A stretch of 64,000 nt of DNA from Shewanella baltica (GTDB lineage: Bacteria > Pseudomonadota > Gammaproteobacteria > Enterobacterales > Shewanellaceae), in contig NZ_UGYM01000002.1 of the NCBI RefSeq assembly GCF_900456975.1, positions 1,550,001 through 1,614,000 of the forward strand, given 5' to 3'. The translations under genes were made by a program, and so were the position numbers. Positions 46,800 to 56,475 of the stretch are shown here, piece by piece. The notes under the pieces were generated by a model, which was not told the DNA's origin, did no database searches, and saw only the letters and a list, made by a program, of their open reading frames with translations. Positions within the stretch are counted from its first letter, which is position 1. Every line of letters begins with the position of its first letter.

Positions 46800-48395
46800 C
46801 TATTGCCAATCGTCGCTATTCCAGCGGTATAACCAAGTCGCTGCGAGGGGTTTGTCGTCTTTCTTCAACTGTAATCTCAGCTCGGCTACATTGGTACTTT
46901 CTGGTTCGAAGCTGACAAATACCCGTGCACCATTGATATCAGGGTGGGCAACAATCCGAGTAGACAGGATTTTGCCTTTGTTGATGCTGGCATCGATACT
47001 AATCTTATCAATATCTTGTGACTTGATATTACTGAAGTCGACGAGTAACTCTTTACCCTTGCTGAGCACTTGCCCCTTCGAACTGCGGACCACTCGTGCC
47101 TTTGACGCGATTGAAGGGCTGTCGTTTGACGCCGTCATACGATAGGAATATTTATAGGGTTGATCTTTCTTCAGGCCGCCTTGAGGCTCCCAATAAGCGA
47201 CTATGTTGTCGTTGGTTTCAGCACTCGATGGGATTTCAATCAACACCAGCTGGCCCTTGCCCCAATCATTGAGTGGCTCAATCCACGCGGAAGGACGAAG
47301 TTGATAGTTTGCACTCAGATCTTGATAGTCTTCGAATTTACGGTGGCGCTGGATCAGACCAAAACCTTTAATATCTTCATCGGCAAAGGCGCTGACTTGC
47401 AGTTTGTTGGGATTATTTAGGGGGCGCCATAGACGTTCGCCATTGCCGCGATCGATTTGCAGACCGTCGGAGTTGTGTACTTCTGGGCGGTAATCGGGTT
47501 TATCCGAGTTATCTAATCCACCAAATAGGAACATAGAGGTCAGCGGTGCAAGGCCAACATGTTGAATATCTTTGCGTGGGAACAGGGTTACATCCACTTC
47601 GACACGTGATGGTGCGCCAGGGTATATACCAAAACGATAGGCCCCCGTGACACTTTGGCTGTCGAGCAGGGCATGCACCACAATCGCCGTTTGGTATTTG
47701 GATGGTCGTTCAACCCAAAAACGCTTAAACAATGGATATTCTTCGCCTTTAGGCTGGGCGACATCTATCGCTAAACCGCGATTCGACAGGCCATAGGTTT
47801 GCCCTTTAGACAGAACGCGAAAATAGCTTGCGCCTTGAAACATGATGAATTCATCTTTTACTTCATCGTCATTGATGGGGTAATGCAAACGCACGCCAGC
47901 ATATTGACCCAATTGGGTGATGAGTTTTTCGATGGCGTCACTGGGTACATCGAACGAGGCCTCAGTGAGTTCAATCGGTATCGCTTTGCTGTTTTCGACC
48001 ACGTCGATGTCGACGAGGTTTTTATAGAGAAAACCCGGAGCAAAAAGCTGTACCGAAAATTTAGTGGGTGTACCGCCCCAAATCGCGGCATTTTCTTGAT
48101 AATTGATTTTGCCATAGGTGGCAAAATCAAGATCGATCAGTTCTTGAGGCGCTTTCTTGGCTTCTTTAAATGGTTTTTGCGACAGTTGTTGCGCGAGTTC
48201 GACCACAGTATCGTGGGTAAAATTTTTAGATTTTTTTTCTGGTACAGGCGCGGATGCTGCGGTTGTCTCTGCGGCTGCGGCATTGACGTTATTCATGCCG
48301 ACGACGTAGACGATGGCGGTCAAGATGAAAAAAGGTAGTTTTTTGAGTAATGCCGGATAACCGGTAGGGTAATTCATCGTATGATTCATTCGCAA
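46800..48395 (-). CDS. opgG: Periplasmic glucan biosynthesis protein OpgG
   Basis: A 531-residue exported protein for osmoregulated periplasmic glucan synthesis (MdoG family). The signal peptide is long and hydrophobic (LLKKLPFFILTAIVYVVGM, Ala-rich end), followed by a linker. The conserved body has LDFATYGKINYQENAAIWG, FQGASYFRVLSKGQTYGLSNRGLAI and FWVERP. It has no twin-arginine motif, which favours OpgG over OpgD. No opgH gene adjoins it here, unlike the usual opgGH operon. Length fits the family. Confidence 0.88.
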   Translation of the reverse strand: MRMNHTMNYPTGYPALLKKLPFFILTAIVYVVGMNNVNAAAAETTAASAPVPEKKSKNFTHDTVVELAQQLSQKPFKEAKKAPQELIDLDFATYGKINYQENAAIWGGTPTKFSVQLFAPGFLYKNLVDIDVVENSKAIPIELTEASFDVPSDAIEKLITQLGQYAGVRLHYPINDDEVKDEFIMFQGASYFRVLSKGQTYGLSNRGLAIDVAQPKGEEYPLFKRFWVERPSKYQTAIVVHALLDSQSVTGAYRFGIYPGAPSRVEVDVTLFPRKDIQHVGLAPLTSMFLFGGLDNSDKPDYRPEVHNSDGLQIDRGNGERLWRPLNNPNKLQVSAFADEDIKGFGLIQRHRKFEDYQDLSANYQLRPSAWIEPLNDWGKGQLVLIEIPSSAETNDNIVAYWEPQGGLKKDQPYKYSYRMTASNDSPSIASKARVVRSSKGQVLSKGKELLVDFSNIKSQDIDKISIDASINKGKILSTRIVAHPDINGARVFVSFEPESTNVAELRLQLKKDDKPLAATWLYRWNSDDWQ

Positions 48396-48907
48396 AATGG
48401 AAACTCCTTACTAAAATGACGCTGATTCATAGGCACAATATATGCTTCAGTCTATCTAATCCCTAAATATTAATAACTTGTCTGCTACAAAATCCTCAGT
48501 TGTGGGATCTGACTCGCTGAGGTGAGCGGTAATTTTACCTGTGTAGCAGGATATTTGTAACATAAATTATGATTAGTGCTATTTAGGTGCTGCTCTGGAT
48601 ACTTTACTGTGTTGTTTAGTTATCAATAACAGTAATCGCGAATGTGCTCGGCGGTAGTAATTGCTCAGTGGTAATAAATAGCTCAGTGGCAATAAAGAGC
48701 GTGGTGACAACGCGCTTGGCTAAGTTAACTTAGCACTGATTCAATCGAGTGGCGTTGCTACATAGACGTAGCGCCGTAAACGTCAGGATGGTAAGAAAAC
48801 AGATAAGCGTATTAGGGCTCAAGCTATAGGAAGTAATAACTTAGGCTCACCGTTTTTCCTGTGAGCCTATTTAGATGCGCTATGCGGTTGCTAGCTTGTT
48901 GAGTAAG
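48396..48907 (-). other. Gap between pepE and opgG
   Basis: About 510 bp, no gene seen. It contains two near-copies of GCTCAGTGG-AATAAA (48663-48700) and an imperfect hairpin TAGGCTCAC/GTGAGCCTA at 48842-48868. That hairpin could end pepE but lacks a T-run. The opgG leader lies at the low-numbered end. Confidence 0.4.
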
Positions 48908-49621
48908 TTAGGCCTTGAGTAAGTGCGACAGATCGCTGCCCACAGGGATAGGGATTTCTTGCTGTTCTCCGCAGAACAAATACGCCGGTTGGTCACCTAA
49001 GAGTGAGAGTTTGTCTCCCTGACGCCACAGGGCTGAGCCTTCAACGATGCCGACCACTGGGGTTAATGGGTCGACCTTAGTGAATTCTAATAACCGCTGG
49101 GCACGGGTTTCACCGTTGTGGCCCGGTGCTTGGTAATTGGAATAATGCGGATTGAGCTGGAACGGCACTAAGTTTAATGCTTTGAACGACGGCGGCTCGA
49201 TGATGGGCATATCATTCGTGGTGCGAATGCTCAGTCCCGATACGTTAGAACCCGCACTCCAGCCGATATAAGGTTTACCAAGGGCGACTTGCTCACCAAT
49301 TAGCGTAACCAGATCATAGCGATATAGTTGGTGCAATAAATGAAAAGTGTTACCGCCGCCGATTAAAATCCCATCGGCATCTTTTATCGCTTGTTGAGGA
49401 TCGGGATGCTGATGAATGCCACTGATATCGAGTTCAAGCTCACTTAATCCTGTCACTACAGATGCTAAATAATTGTCATAACTCATGCTGACGCCAGCAT
49501 AGGGGATAAAAATCCATTTTTGCGCGTTGGTGGTAAGCGGTTTAATAAAAGGGATCGCGTGGGCAAGATAAGGTGTATCACCGACACGAGAGCTGCTCAG
49601 TAGTAGGGCATTGATTGTCAT
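48908..49621 (-). CDS. pepE: Dipeptidase E (alpha-aspartyl dipeptidase)
   Basis: A 237-residue cytosolic S51 serine peptidase that cleaves Asp-X dipeptides. The nucleophile Ser is in [11 protein letters not shown], with [14 protein letters not shown] before it. The C-terminal catalytic part includes [21 protein letters not shown]. The ATG at 49621 ([11 protein letters not shown]) has AGGA about ten bases upstream; the longer frame adds 11 residues outside the family. E. coli PepE has 229 residues. It is monocistronic. Confidence 0.94.
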   Translation of the reverse strand: MTINALLLSSSRVGDTPYLAHAIPFIKPLTTNAQKWIFIPYAGVSMSYDNYLASVVTGLSELELDISGIHQHPDPQQAIKDADGILIGGGNTFHLLHQLYRYDLVTLIGEQVALGKPYIGWSAGSNVSGLSIRTTNDMPIIEPPSFKALNLVPFQLNPHYSNYQAPGHNGETRAQRLLEFTKVDPLTPVVGIVEGSALWRQGDKLSLLGDQPAYLFCGEQQEIPIPVGSDLSHLLKA

Positions 49622-49907
49622 TTTGTATCCTGAAATCTCGGAGTGTGCAGGCATGTTAACAAAGATTAATCCCGATAAACATAGAGAAATAAAGCAGAAT
49701 TGCGCTGTAGCGCCGATAGCTGCTAGATTTAAGTTTCGATTAATATAGTGACCCTAGACTCTCGATCCATGAAAGACAGTGCCTTTATACGAGAAAGATA
49801 ACCTAATTTAAAAACTCTTTTCTTTTACCACTTGAATTTCGATGATTTGGACATATTATGTCTTTGAACAAAGTTAAATGGCACATTCTTGCCCTAAAGG
49901 AGCTGAA

Positions 49908-50771
49908 ATGAAGCGTATATTTTTATTGATTGCGACTAACCTAGCTGTGTTGCTAGTAGCCTCAATTGTAATGTCTATTCTAGGCGTGAACACGTCTACT
50001 ATGGGTGGACTGCTGGTGTTCGCTGCCATTTTTGGATTCGGTGGGGCCTTTATCAGCTTAGCCATTTCAAAATGGATGGCGAAAAAGACCATGGGTTGTG
50101 AAGTGATCACCACCCCACGTGACAGTACCGAACGTTGGTTAGTAGAGACGGTTGCCCGTCAAGCTAAACAAGCGGGGATTAAAATGCCAGAAGTGGCGAT
50201 TTATCAATCATCCGACATGAACGCGTTCGCTACAGGCCCAAGCAAAGACAATTCATTAGTGGCTGTGAGTACGGGTCTGTTATATGGCATGAGCCAAGAT
50301 GAAATCGAAGGCGTATTGGCCCACGAAGTGAGCCACGTTGCTAACGGTGACATGGTGACCTTGACACTGATCCAAGGTGTGGTTAACACCTTCGTTATCT
50401 TCGCGGCCCGTGTAGTTGCAGGCATTATCAACAACTTTGTGTCGAGCAATGATGAAGAAGGCGAAGGTTTAGGCATGTTTGCTTACATGGCCGTGGTTTT
50501 CGTGTTGGATATGCTATTCGGTATCTTGGCTTCAATCATCGTCGCTTACTTCTCACGTATTCGTGAGTACAAAGCCGATGAAGGCGCGGCCCGTTTAGCG
50601 GGTAAAGGCAAGATGATTGCTGCGCTTGAGCGTTTACGCCAAGGTCCAGAAAGCACGGCAATGCCTGCACAAATGTCTGCCTTTGGTATTAACGGCAAAC
50701 GTTCAATGGCGGAAATGATGATGAGTCATCCTCCATTAGAAAAACGTATTGCAGCGTTAAGAGCAAGCTAA
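49908..50771 (+). CDS. htpX: Membrane metalloprotease HtpX
   Basis: A 287-residue inner-membrane zinc protease for quality control of membrane proteins. Two N-terminal membrane segments ([22 protein letters not shown] and [17 protein letters not shown]) precede the M48 domain with HEVSH in [13 protein letters not shown] and the Glu ligand in [13 protein letters not shown]. Two more hydrophobic segments lie between. The ATG at 49908 has AAGGAG upstream. A weak CTTGAAT upstream element is visible, but I do not call a heat-shock promoter. Confidence 0.96.
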   Translation: MKRIFLLIATNLAVLLVASIVMSILGVNTSTMGGLLVFAAIFGFGGAFISLAISKWMAKKTMGCEVITTPRDSTERWLVETVARQAKQAGIKMPEVAIYQSSDMNAFATGPSKDNSLVAVSTGLLYGMSQDEIEGVLAHEVSHVANGDMVTLTLIQGVVNTFVIFAARVVAGIINNFVSSNDEEGEGLGMFAYMAVVFVLDMLFGILASIIVAYFSRIREYKADEGAARLAGKGKMIAALERLRQGPESTAMPAQMSAFGINGKRSMAEMMMSHPPLEKRIAALRAS

Positions 50772-50832
50772 TAAAGAGAGAGTTAGGTTTAAGTTTTAAG
50801 CCTCACTTGAGATTAGATCTATGACTCTCAAT

Positions 50833-50869
50833 ATCGGGCTCAAACTTTGGTTTGAGCCCGATTTTTTTA
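50833..50869 (+). terminator. Terminator after htpX
   Basis: A perfect 13-bp stem (ATCGGGCTCAAAC with its complement) closes a TTTG loop and is followed by T7. Confidence 0.9.
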
Positions 50870-51002
50870 TGCCTGCCATTTAACTCACATTTGATGAAGC
50901 AAAAAGGCGCCGCTATGAGAATCATCACTCCGCGTTAAACACCATCGCGGGTAAATCGCTGAAGATTCATGCGGGTTGTGCGTTCATTATTGCTGCAACA
51001 AA

Positions 51003-51938
51003 TCATACCTGCAGTAAATTGTGTTGCGCGGTTGCTGCAAGGGCGCGATAGACCAGTGTCGTTTGCTTCGCCTTGATATTCCAATGCTGCCAAAACAGTG
51101 GCACGCGCATGCGCCGCTCTGGCGTGAGCTCAATCAGTATCCCTCGATCGATTAATGGCTTAGCTTGCAGATGACCGACGAGTCCATAACCTAAGCTTAA
51201 GTTAATCGCTTCTAAAAAACTTTCTGAAGAGGGGATTGTATGTTGCCACCATTGCCCTGGCGTCATATTGAAATATTGGGCGAGAAACTTCTCGTGCAGC
51301 TTATCTTTGGTGGAGAACACCACTGCTGGCGCCTTCGCTAACTGAGCTTGGCTAATGCCGTTAAACAGCTGAGTGTTGCTAAGTGACTGAGTGTCGCTCG
51401 GCTCACCAAAATAGCGCGCGGCAAATTCGGGCGTGGCGACACACAGGTATTCCATGGTGCCTAAAAACTCACTGCTACAACCCGCCATCGGCACTTCGGT
51501 TGTGGTGACGCAGCCGACCGCTTCACCGTTTTTCAATAGATGATGGGTGTAAGACTCGTCATCGACAATCAATTCCAATAACCAAGCGTGGCGACTAAAC
51601 ATGCCTGCCAGCGCCGGTAAAAACCAAGTGGCTAAACTGTCGGCATTCACAGCGATGCGCACAGTGGTTGGATGGTTGGGATCGTCGGCGTCCATCTCGG
51701 CTCTTAATTCACTCTCAAGTAATTGCACCTGTGAATAGTGGCGCAGCAGGCGTTTGCCTGTGGGGGTGGCGACCACGGGATTGGAGCGAATAAGTAATGA
51801 CTGACCGACTTTTTCCTCAAGCTGCCGAATGCGTTGTGATACCGCCGACTGGGTGATGTGCAGCACTTTGGCGGCGCGATCGAAACCGCCTTCCGAGACG
51901 ACAACGGCGAGGGCTTTGAGATTGGCGTATTCCAGCAT
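51003..51938 (-). CDS. argP: LysR-family regulator ArgP
   Basis: A 311-residue regulator. The N-terminal winged helix is LKALAVVVSEGGFDRAAKVLHITQSAVSQRIRQLEEKVGQSLLIR, closely like E. coli ArgP (IciA). A LysR substrate domain follows. ArgP activates argO for arginine/lysine export in response to these amino acids. The start is taken at 51938 (MLEYANLKAL); an ATG two codons upstream is possible. It is divergent from argO, 125 bp away, which fits direct control. Confidence 0.93.
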   Translation of the reverse strand: MLEYANLKALAVVVSEGGFDRAAKVLHITQSAVSQRIRQLEEKVGQSLLIRSNPVVATPTGKRLLRHYSQVQLLESELRAEMDADDPNHPTTVRIAVNADSLATWFLPALAGMFSRHAWLLELIVDDESYTHHLLKNGEAVGCVTTTEVPMAGCSSEFLGTMEYLCVATPEFAARYFGEPSDTQSLSNTQLFNGISQAQLAKAPAVVFSTKDKLHEKFLAQYFNMTPGQWWQHTIPSSESFLEAINLSLGYGLVGHLQAKPLIDRGILIELTPERRMRVPLFWQHWNIKAKQTTLVYRALAATAQHNLLQV

Positions 51939-52063
51939 AATCATCCTTAATCGATCTGTGTTTGATGGTTATTAATTTTACTTATGATACATAAAAAACA
52001 TTAGTTATATTAATTTTGTTGTTTTGACTATGCTAGCGCCTTCTTCGAACATAAGAGGTGGTT
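51939..52063. promoter_or_regulatory. argP-argO divergent control region
   Basis: A 125-bp A+T-rich region between the two divergent genes, the expected binding place for ArgP. An imperfect A/T dyad (ATGATACATAAAAAACATTAGTT region, 51984-52006) is visible, but I cannot define an operator. Confidence 0.5.
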
Positions 52064-52681
52064 ATGCAAGCGGCATTTATACAAGGTATGGGAATTGGTG
52101 GCAGTTTGATTATTGCTGTAGGCGCGCAAAATGCCTTTGTGCTCAAGCAAGGCATTAAGCGCTCGTACACGTTACCGATTGCCTTGCTCTGCTCTATGAT
52201 TGATGCGCTGATGATCACTGCGGGTGTGGCGGGGCTGGGGCACATTATTGAATCTTTCCCGACGATTAAGCATGTGGCGAGTTTCGGTGGCGCCGCGTTT
52301 CTGCTTTGGTACGGTGCAAATGCGCTTAAGGCATCGTTTGTGGCCAAGGGCATTGAGATGGAGCAGGCTGATAATGCCGATACCTTCAAAAAGGCCGTGT
52401 TGACCACGCTTGGGATCAGTCTGCTTAATCCGCATTTGTACCTCGACACTGTGGTTTTACTCGGCAGTATCAGCACTCAATTTGATGATTTACATCGACC
52501 TTGGTTTGGCGCAGGCGCCGTGTTGGCATCGTTTATTTGGTTCTTCGGCTTAAGTTTTGGTGCGCGTTTGCTGGCGCCTATTTTTACTCGCCCAGCGGCA
52601 TGGCGTTACCTTGACCGTTTTATATGGCTAACCATGTGGAGTATTGCCGCCGCGATTATTTGGCCCTATGTGGCAGGATAA
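52064..52681 (+). CDS. argO: Arginine exporter ArgO (LysE family)
   Basis: A 205-residue inner-membrane exporter of basic amino acids. The LysE/RhtB signature is FIQGMGIGGSLIIAVGAQNAFVLKQGI, and six membrane segments follow, with NPHLYLDTVVLLGSIS in the central part. The ATG at 52064 has AAGAGGTG upstream. It is divergent from argP, the expected partner. It ends about 100 bp before a hairpin terminator. Confidence 0.94.
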   Translation: MQAAFIQGMGIGGSLIIAVGAQNAFVLKQGIKRSYTLPIALLCSMIDALMITAGVAGLGHIIESFPTIKHVASFGGAAFLLWYGANALKASFVAKGIEMEQADNADTFKKAVLTTLGISLLNPHLYLDTVVLLGSISTQFDDLHRPWFGAGAVLASFIWFFGLSFGARLLAPIFTRPAAWRYLDRFIWLTMWSIAAAIIWPYVAG

Positions 52682-52785
52682 ACTGGTGCTGAGATGCCAT
52701 GACATGTGGGCATAGCTGAATGCTTTTGCGGATTTTTTGCGCGGTTAGACAGTATGTTGTGATATGAAAGTGAAAATTTTTCATG

Positions 52786-52812
52786 AAAAAGGTCCTGATT
52801 TCAGGACCTTTT
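52786..52812 (+). terminator. Terminator after argO
   Basis: AAAGGTCCTGA pairs with TCAGGACCTTTT around TT. It can also serve bcp from the other strand. Confidence 0.8.
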
Positions 52813-52926
52813 CGTTATCGATTGCCGATTATTTATTCAGCCTACCGACATCAACTGACGACGTTTACACTTTACTGCCGATTAAAGCCGCAGCTTGACG
52901 TATCTTATTCGTCGTCATATCAGCCA

Positions 52927-53394
52927 TTAACCCGCGATTTGCGCGAGTACGACTTCATGGTGATCTTTGGTTTTAAACTTATCGAACACGTGGGCAATAG
53001 TGCCATCGGTATTGATAAGGAAGCTTAATCTGTGGATGCCATCATAGGTTTTACCCATGAATTTTTTCTCACCCCAGACCCCAAAAGCATCGGCGACACT
53101 GTGGTCTTCATCGCTCAATAAGGTAAAGTTGAGCGCTTGTTTTTCAGCAAATTTGGCCAGCTTAGCCACAGGATCTGGGCTAATGCCAAATACCGTCACA
53201 TTATGGCTATCGAGCGCGGCTTTGCTGTCACGTAGACCGCAGGCTTGCACTGTGCAACCCGGCGTCGCTGCTTTAGGGTAAAAGTACACTAAAACAGGAC
53301 CTTGCTTAAGGCTCTCGGCCAGTGAAACTGACGTGCCATGTTGATCCTGCAGGGTAAATTGAGGCGCTTTTGCCCCAGCCGTTAAGGTATTCAT
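52927..53394 (-). CDS. bcp: Thiol peroxidase Bcp (peroxiredoxin)
   Basis: A 155-residue cytosolic peroxiredoxin reducing hydroperoxides with thioredoxin. Peroxidatic Cys is in ATPGCTVQAC and the resolving Cys five residues later, as in atypical 2-Cys Bcp. The FTLQDQHG start and GVWGEKKFMGKTYDGIHR motif are typical. It follows gcvR on the minus strand with only a few bases between, the gcvR-bcp order known in E. coli. Confidence 0.96.
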   Translation of the reverse strand: MNTLTAGAKAPQFTLQDQHGTSVSLAESLKQGPVLVYFYPKAATPGCTVQACGLRDSKAALDSHNVTVFGISPDPVAKLAKFAEKQALNFTLLSDEDHSVADAFGVWGEKKFMGKTYDGIHRLSFLINTDGTIAHVFDKFKTKDHHEVVLAQIAG

Positions 53395-53397
53395 CTA

Positions 53398-53949
53398 TTA
53401 TCCTCTGTCCTCTAAAATGGCTGTGCCTTCCATACGACGAATAGTGCAATCTAAGGTCATATCTTGGGCGAGTTGATAGATACTCTGTTCGAGCTTTTCT
53501 AGTTCAACTTTTTCAGGAATATTAATGGTCAGCGACACGTTTTGCGTCTGCTCACTGTCAGGTAATTCTTCAGAGAAAGAGCGCACTGCAGCCAGATCTA
53601 ATGACCTGTCGGCAAGGAACTGGGTAATGCGTTTTATCGTGCCGCGCTGGTCTTTACCCGTGAAGCGAACTTCAAGGCGAGAAAGGTAATTTTGTGGTGT
53701 GTGTTTAGAGGTACGTTTCATCACTGTCATCAGTTCTAATTCGACACAGAGACTGGGGAGCATGCTTTCAATTTTCGTTATTGATGCCCACGAGCCTGAC
53801 AACATCATGATAAGGGTAAATTCGTTACCAAATAATGCCATACGGCTGTCGACGATATCGCAGTCACAGTCACTGGCAAGACGAGCTAGTTTACTTACGA
53901 GTCCAGGACGGTCGAGACCCATCGCTGTTACGACCAGGAAATTGGTCAT
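53398..53949 (-). CDS. gcvR: Glycine cleavage system repressor GcvR
   Basis: A 183-residue protein with two ACT domains (about 4-75 and 90-170), beginning FLVVTAMGLDRPGLVSKLARL. The second repeat has VRFTGKDQRGTIKRITQFLADRSLDLA. GcvR binds GcvA and blocks activation of gcvTHP when glycine is scarce. It leads a two-gene unit with bcp. dapA is divergent from it, as in E. coli. Confidence 0.93.
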   Translation of the reverse strand: MTNFLVVTAMGLDRPGLVSKLARLASDCDCDIVDSRMALFGNEFTLIMMLSGSWASITKIESMLPSLCVELELMTVMKRTSKHTPQNYLSRLEVRFTGKDQRGTIKRITQFLADRSLDLAAVRSFSEELPDSEQTQNVSLTINIPEKVELEKLEQSIYQLAQDMTLDCTIRRMEGTAILEDRG

Positions 53950-54121
53950 GAATTTTCCTCACTTTTTCGATATCATAGAGCGAAAACTCAGGGTTGAAGC
54001 TGAGTTTTTGTGCGGGATGTAATGCTACCATAACTAATTCAATTTGAGAGCCCCGTTAATGCTTGTCATTAGTGGTTGGCATCAGTACCATAGCGAATCC
54101 TGAAATCTTGGGGAAAGTCAG

Positions 54122-55006
54122 ATGATAAACGGAAGCATCGTAGCCTTAATCACGCCAATGAACAGTGATGGCTCAGTAGATTTTGCAAGTCTTGAAAGGT
54201 TAGTCGAATTCCATATTGACCAAGGCACAGATGCCATTGTGGCCGTTGGTACTACTGGCGAGTCAGCAACTCTGCCTATGTCTGAGCATGTAACGGTCGT
54301 TTCACAAACCGTTAAATTTGCTGCGGGCCGCGTTCCTGTCATTGGTGGCAATGGTGCCAATGCCACATCTGAAGCCGTTGAGCTCACCAAGTCCTTATCT
54401 AAGGTGGGTGTTGCCGCTATGCTTGGCGTAACGCCATATTATAATAAGCCAACGCCTAAGGGATTGATTGCGCATTATAAAGCCGTGGCTGCCAGCACAG
54501 ATATTCCACAAATTCTTTATAATGTCCCTGGCCGTACTGCCGTTGATATGTTGCCAGAAACCGTTGCCGAGTTAGTCAGCGTTAGCAACATTATTGGCGT
54601 AAAAGAAGCGACCGGTGACTTATCCCGTGTAAAACGTCTGCGCGAACTGTGCGGCGACGATTTCCTTTTGTATAGCGGCGATGATGCCACTGCCAGAGAG
54701 TTCTTACTCTTAGGCGGCAATGGCGTGATTTCAGTGGCGAACAACATAGTGCCACAAGCCTTTAAAGCTATGTGTGATGCGGCGCTTGCCGGCAATGCTG
54801 AGCTTGCGCTGAGCATAGATACACCACTGCGCGGTTTATACAGCACACTCTTTTGTGAAGCCAATCCTATCCCGGTTAAATGGGCTGCCCATCGCATGGG
54901 TTTGATTGAATGTGGCCATATTCGTTTACCTTTGACTGAACTTTCTGAGCAATGTCATGGTCTGTTGATAGAAGCAATGACTCGTGCCCAGATAGAGGTT
55001 AAATAA
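54122..55006 (+). CDS. dapA: 4-hydroxy-tetrahydrodipicolinate synthase
   Basis: A 294-residue TIM-barrel enzyme condensing pyruvate and aspartate semialdehyde, the first step of the lysine/diaminopimelate branch. Visible motifs: [20 protein letters not shown] (Tyr of the catalytic triad) and the Schiff-base Lys in [20 protein letters not shown] is the ribosome-binding site. It is followed three bases later by bamC, an order also found in E. coli. Confidence 0.97.
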
Positions 55007-55009
55007 TTA

Positions 55010-56107
55010 ATGTTAAAGAAAGTCACCCCACTGATCTTAGTTGCTGCCGTTGCAGCCTGTAGTTCGCCACTTGATCGCCGTCAAGCGAATGGTACTGAAG
55101 ACTATGTTCAGGCTGAGCAAGCGCCTTTGCTTAAGATCCCTGCCGGATTAAAAACACCGCCCTACAATAAAGAATTCGATGTGCCAGCATTGGGCCCTAA
55201 AGCCAATGCGACTGTCTACGGTAAAAATTTGGATATCCGTCCGCCACTGCAAGTACTGCCTATGGCTGAAGGTACTCACGTGGAAGAGGGCAGCGATAAC
55301 ATTAAAATCGTGGTCGAATCTATCGACAATACCGTGGACTTGAAACAAGAGATCTTTAGCAACTTAGATGGTTTCTTGGCCCAAAAAGGTATCGCTGTTC
55401 GTAGCCGTGATTTTGATAAAGGCAACATAGAAACCGATTGGATCGAAAGTCGCGAAGTGATCGAATCAAACATGTGGGGTTCAGATAAAGTTTATCTGCT
55501 GCGCCAACGCTACCGTTTCGATGTGGAAACACGTCCACATGGTCGCACTGCCAATATCGTTATTCACTTAGTTGAACACGAAGAGTTTTACGACGATAAA
55601 GCACAAGACGTGTTATTAAGCGGCGAAGATAAGCAAAGATACACGATTGATATGCTGAACAGTGCGATTGCCTACATCAGCGTTAAACGTGACCAATCTA
55701 TTCAAGCGAATCGTTTGAAGCAAACCTTAGGCATCAATGTTGACTTAGTTACACCAGAAGAAGGCAAAGCCTTCTGGTCTGCTAAAGCCCCTTACAAACA
55801 AGTGTGGGATCGTCTGCGTATCGTGCTGCCAGAAATGGGCTTCGAAATTGCCGATATGGATAGCGCGAAAGGATTGTACTTTATCAAGTTTGACGATAAC
55901 TCAGGTTTCTGGAGTTCATTGTGGGGCGAAGATAAGTTAGCGCTAAAAGAAGGCAGCTACCGTTTACTGCTTGAAGATGGCGATACGCCTGAAGACACTA
56001 AGATCTTCCTCCGCGATGCTGAAGATCAGCCATTGAGCGATGAAGTCGTTACCAATGTGTATCAGTCACTGTCAAACCTGATGAAAGAAGAACGCAAACT
56101 GCGTTAA
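55010..56107 (+). CDS. bamC: Outer-membrane assembly lipoprotein BamC
   Basis: A 365-residue lipoprotein of the BAM complex. The signal peptide ends in a lipobox (AVAAC, Cys16). An extended unstructured N-terminal region follows, then two helix-grip domains: the first near 100-215, the second from about 250 (WSAKAPYKQVWDRLRIVLPEMGFEI). Co-transcribed with dapA, its stop-to-start gap is only three bases. Length is slightly above the E. coli protein (344). Confidence 0.93.
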   Translation: MLKKVTPLILVAAVAACSSPLDRRQANGTEDYVQAEQAPLLKIPAGLKTPPYNKEFDVPALGPKANATVYGKNLDIRPPLQVLPMAEGTHVEEGSDNIKIVVESIDNTVDLKQEIFSNLDGFLAQKGIAVRSRDFDKGNIETDWIESREVIESNMWGSDKVYLLRQRYRFDVETRPHGRTANIVIHLVEHEEFYDDKAQDVLLSGEDKQRYTIDMLNSAIAYISVKRDQSIQANRLKQTLGINVDLVTPEEGKAFWSAKAPYKQVWDRLRIVLPEMGFEIADMDSAKGLYFIKFDDNSGFWSSLWGEDKLALKEGSYRLLLEDGDTPEDTKIFLRDAEDQPLSDEVVTNVYQSLSNLMKEERKLR

Positions 56108-56126
56108 TTTCAACGGTTGATAAGAG

Positions 56127-56152
56127 AAGGGCGAATTATCGCCCTTTTTTAT
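56127..56152 (+). terminator. Terminator after bamC
   Basis: AAGGGCG, a six-base loop and CGCCCTT are followed by T6. The next 320 bp up to the adaptor gene hold no recognisable gene and presumably the pump promoter. No TetR-type regulator adjoins. Confidence 0.87.
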
Positions 56153-56475
56153 TGGCTGCGATTTAGCGCTATGGATCAGGTTTTGATGCTTATCTAAGCA
56201 AACGGTGTTTTAGGATTTAATTATCTACATATCAATATTTTTTGAATGGTTTTAGCAATAAGTTCCGCTGGATTATCATTTTTAGAATTAATCACTAACC
56301 AACCTCGTTATCGTACTGCATTCTGGCTATTCTGCCATGTATATCGCCAAAGACACTTAATCACACATATTTTGCGCTATTGGCGTAATTTGTAAGAAAA
56401 AGTAAAACGTATTGATGCGATGATGTGAGTGAGTAAACTAGCCGTCATTAATGCGAGTCATCCCTTGGAAGCCCG

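Noticed and set aside
49831-49862. CTTGAAT upstream of htpX as a sigma-32 promoter
   Set aside because: No CCCAT-type -10 at the right distance, unlike the clear htpG case.
52783-53028. 81-codon open frame on the plus strand after argO
   Set aside because: It begins in the terminator hairpin and overlaps the 3' end of bcp on the other strand. No family resemblance.
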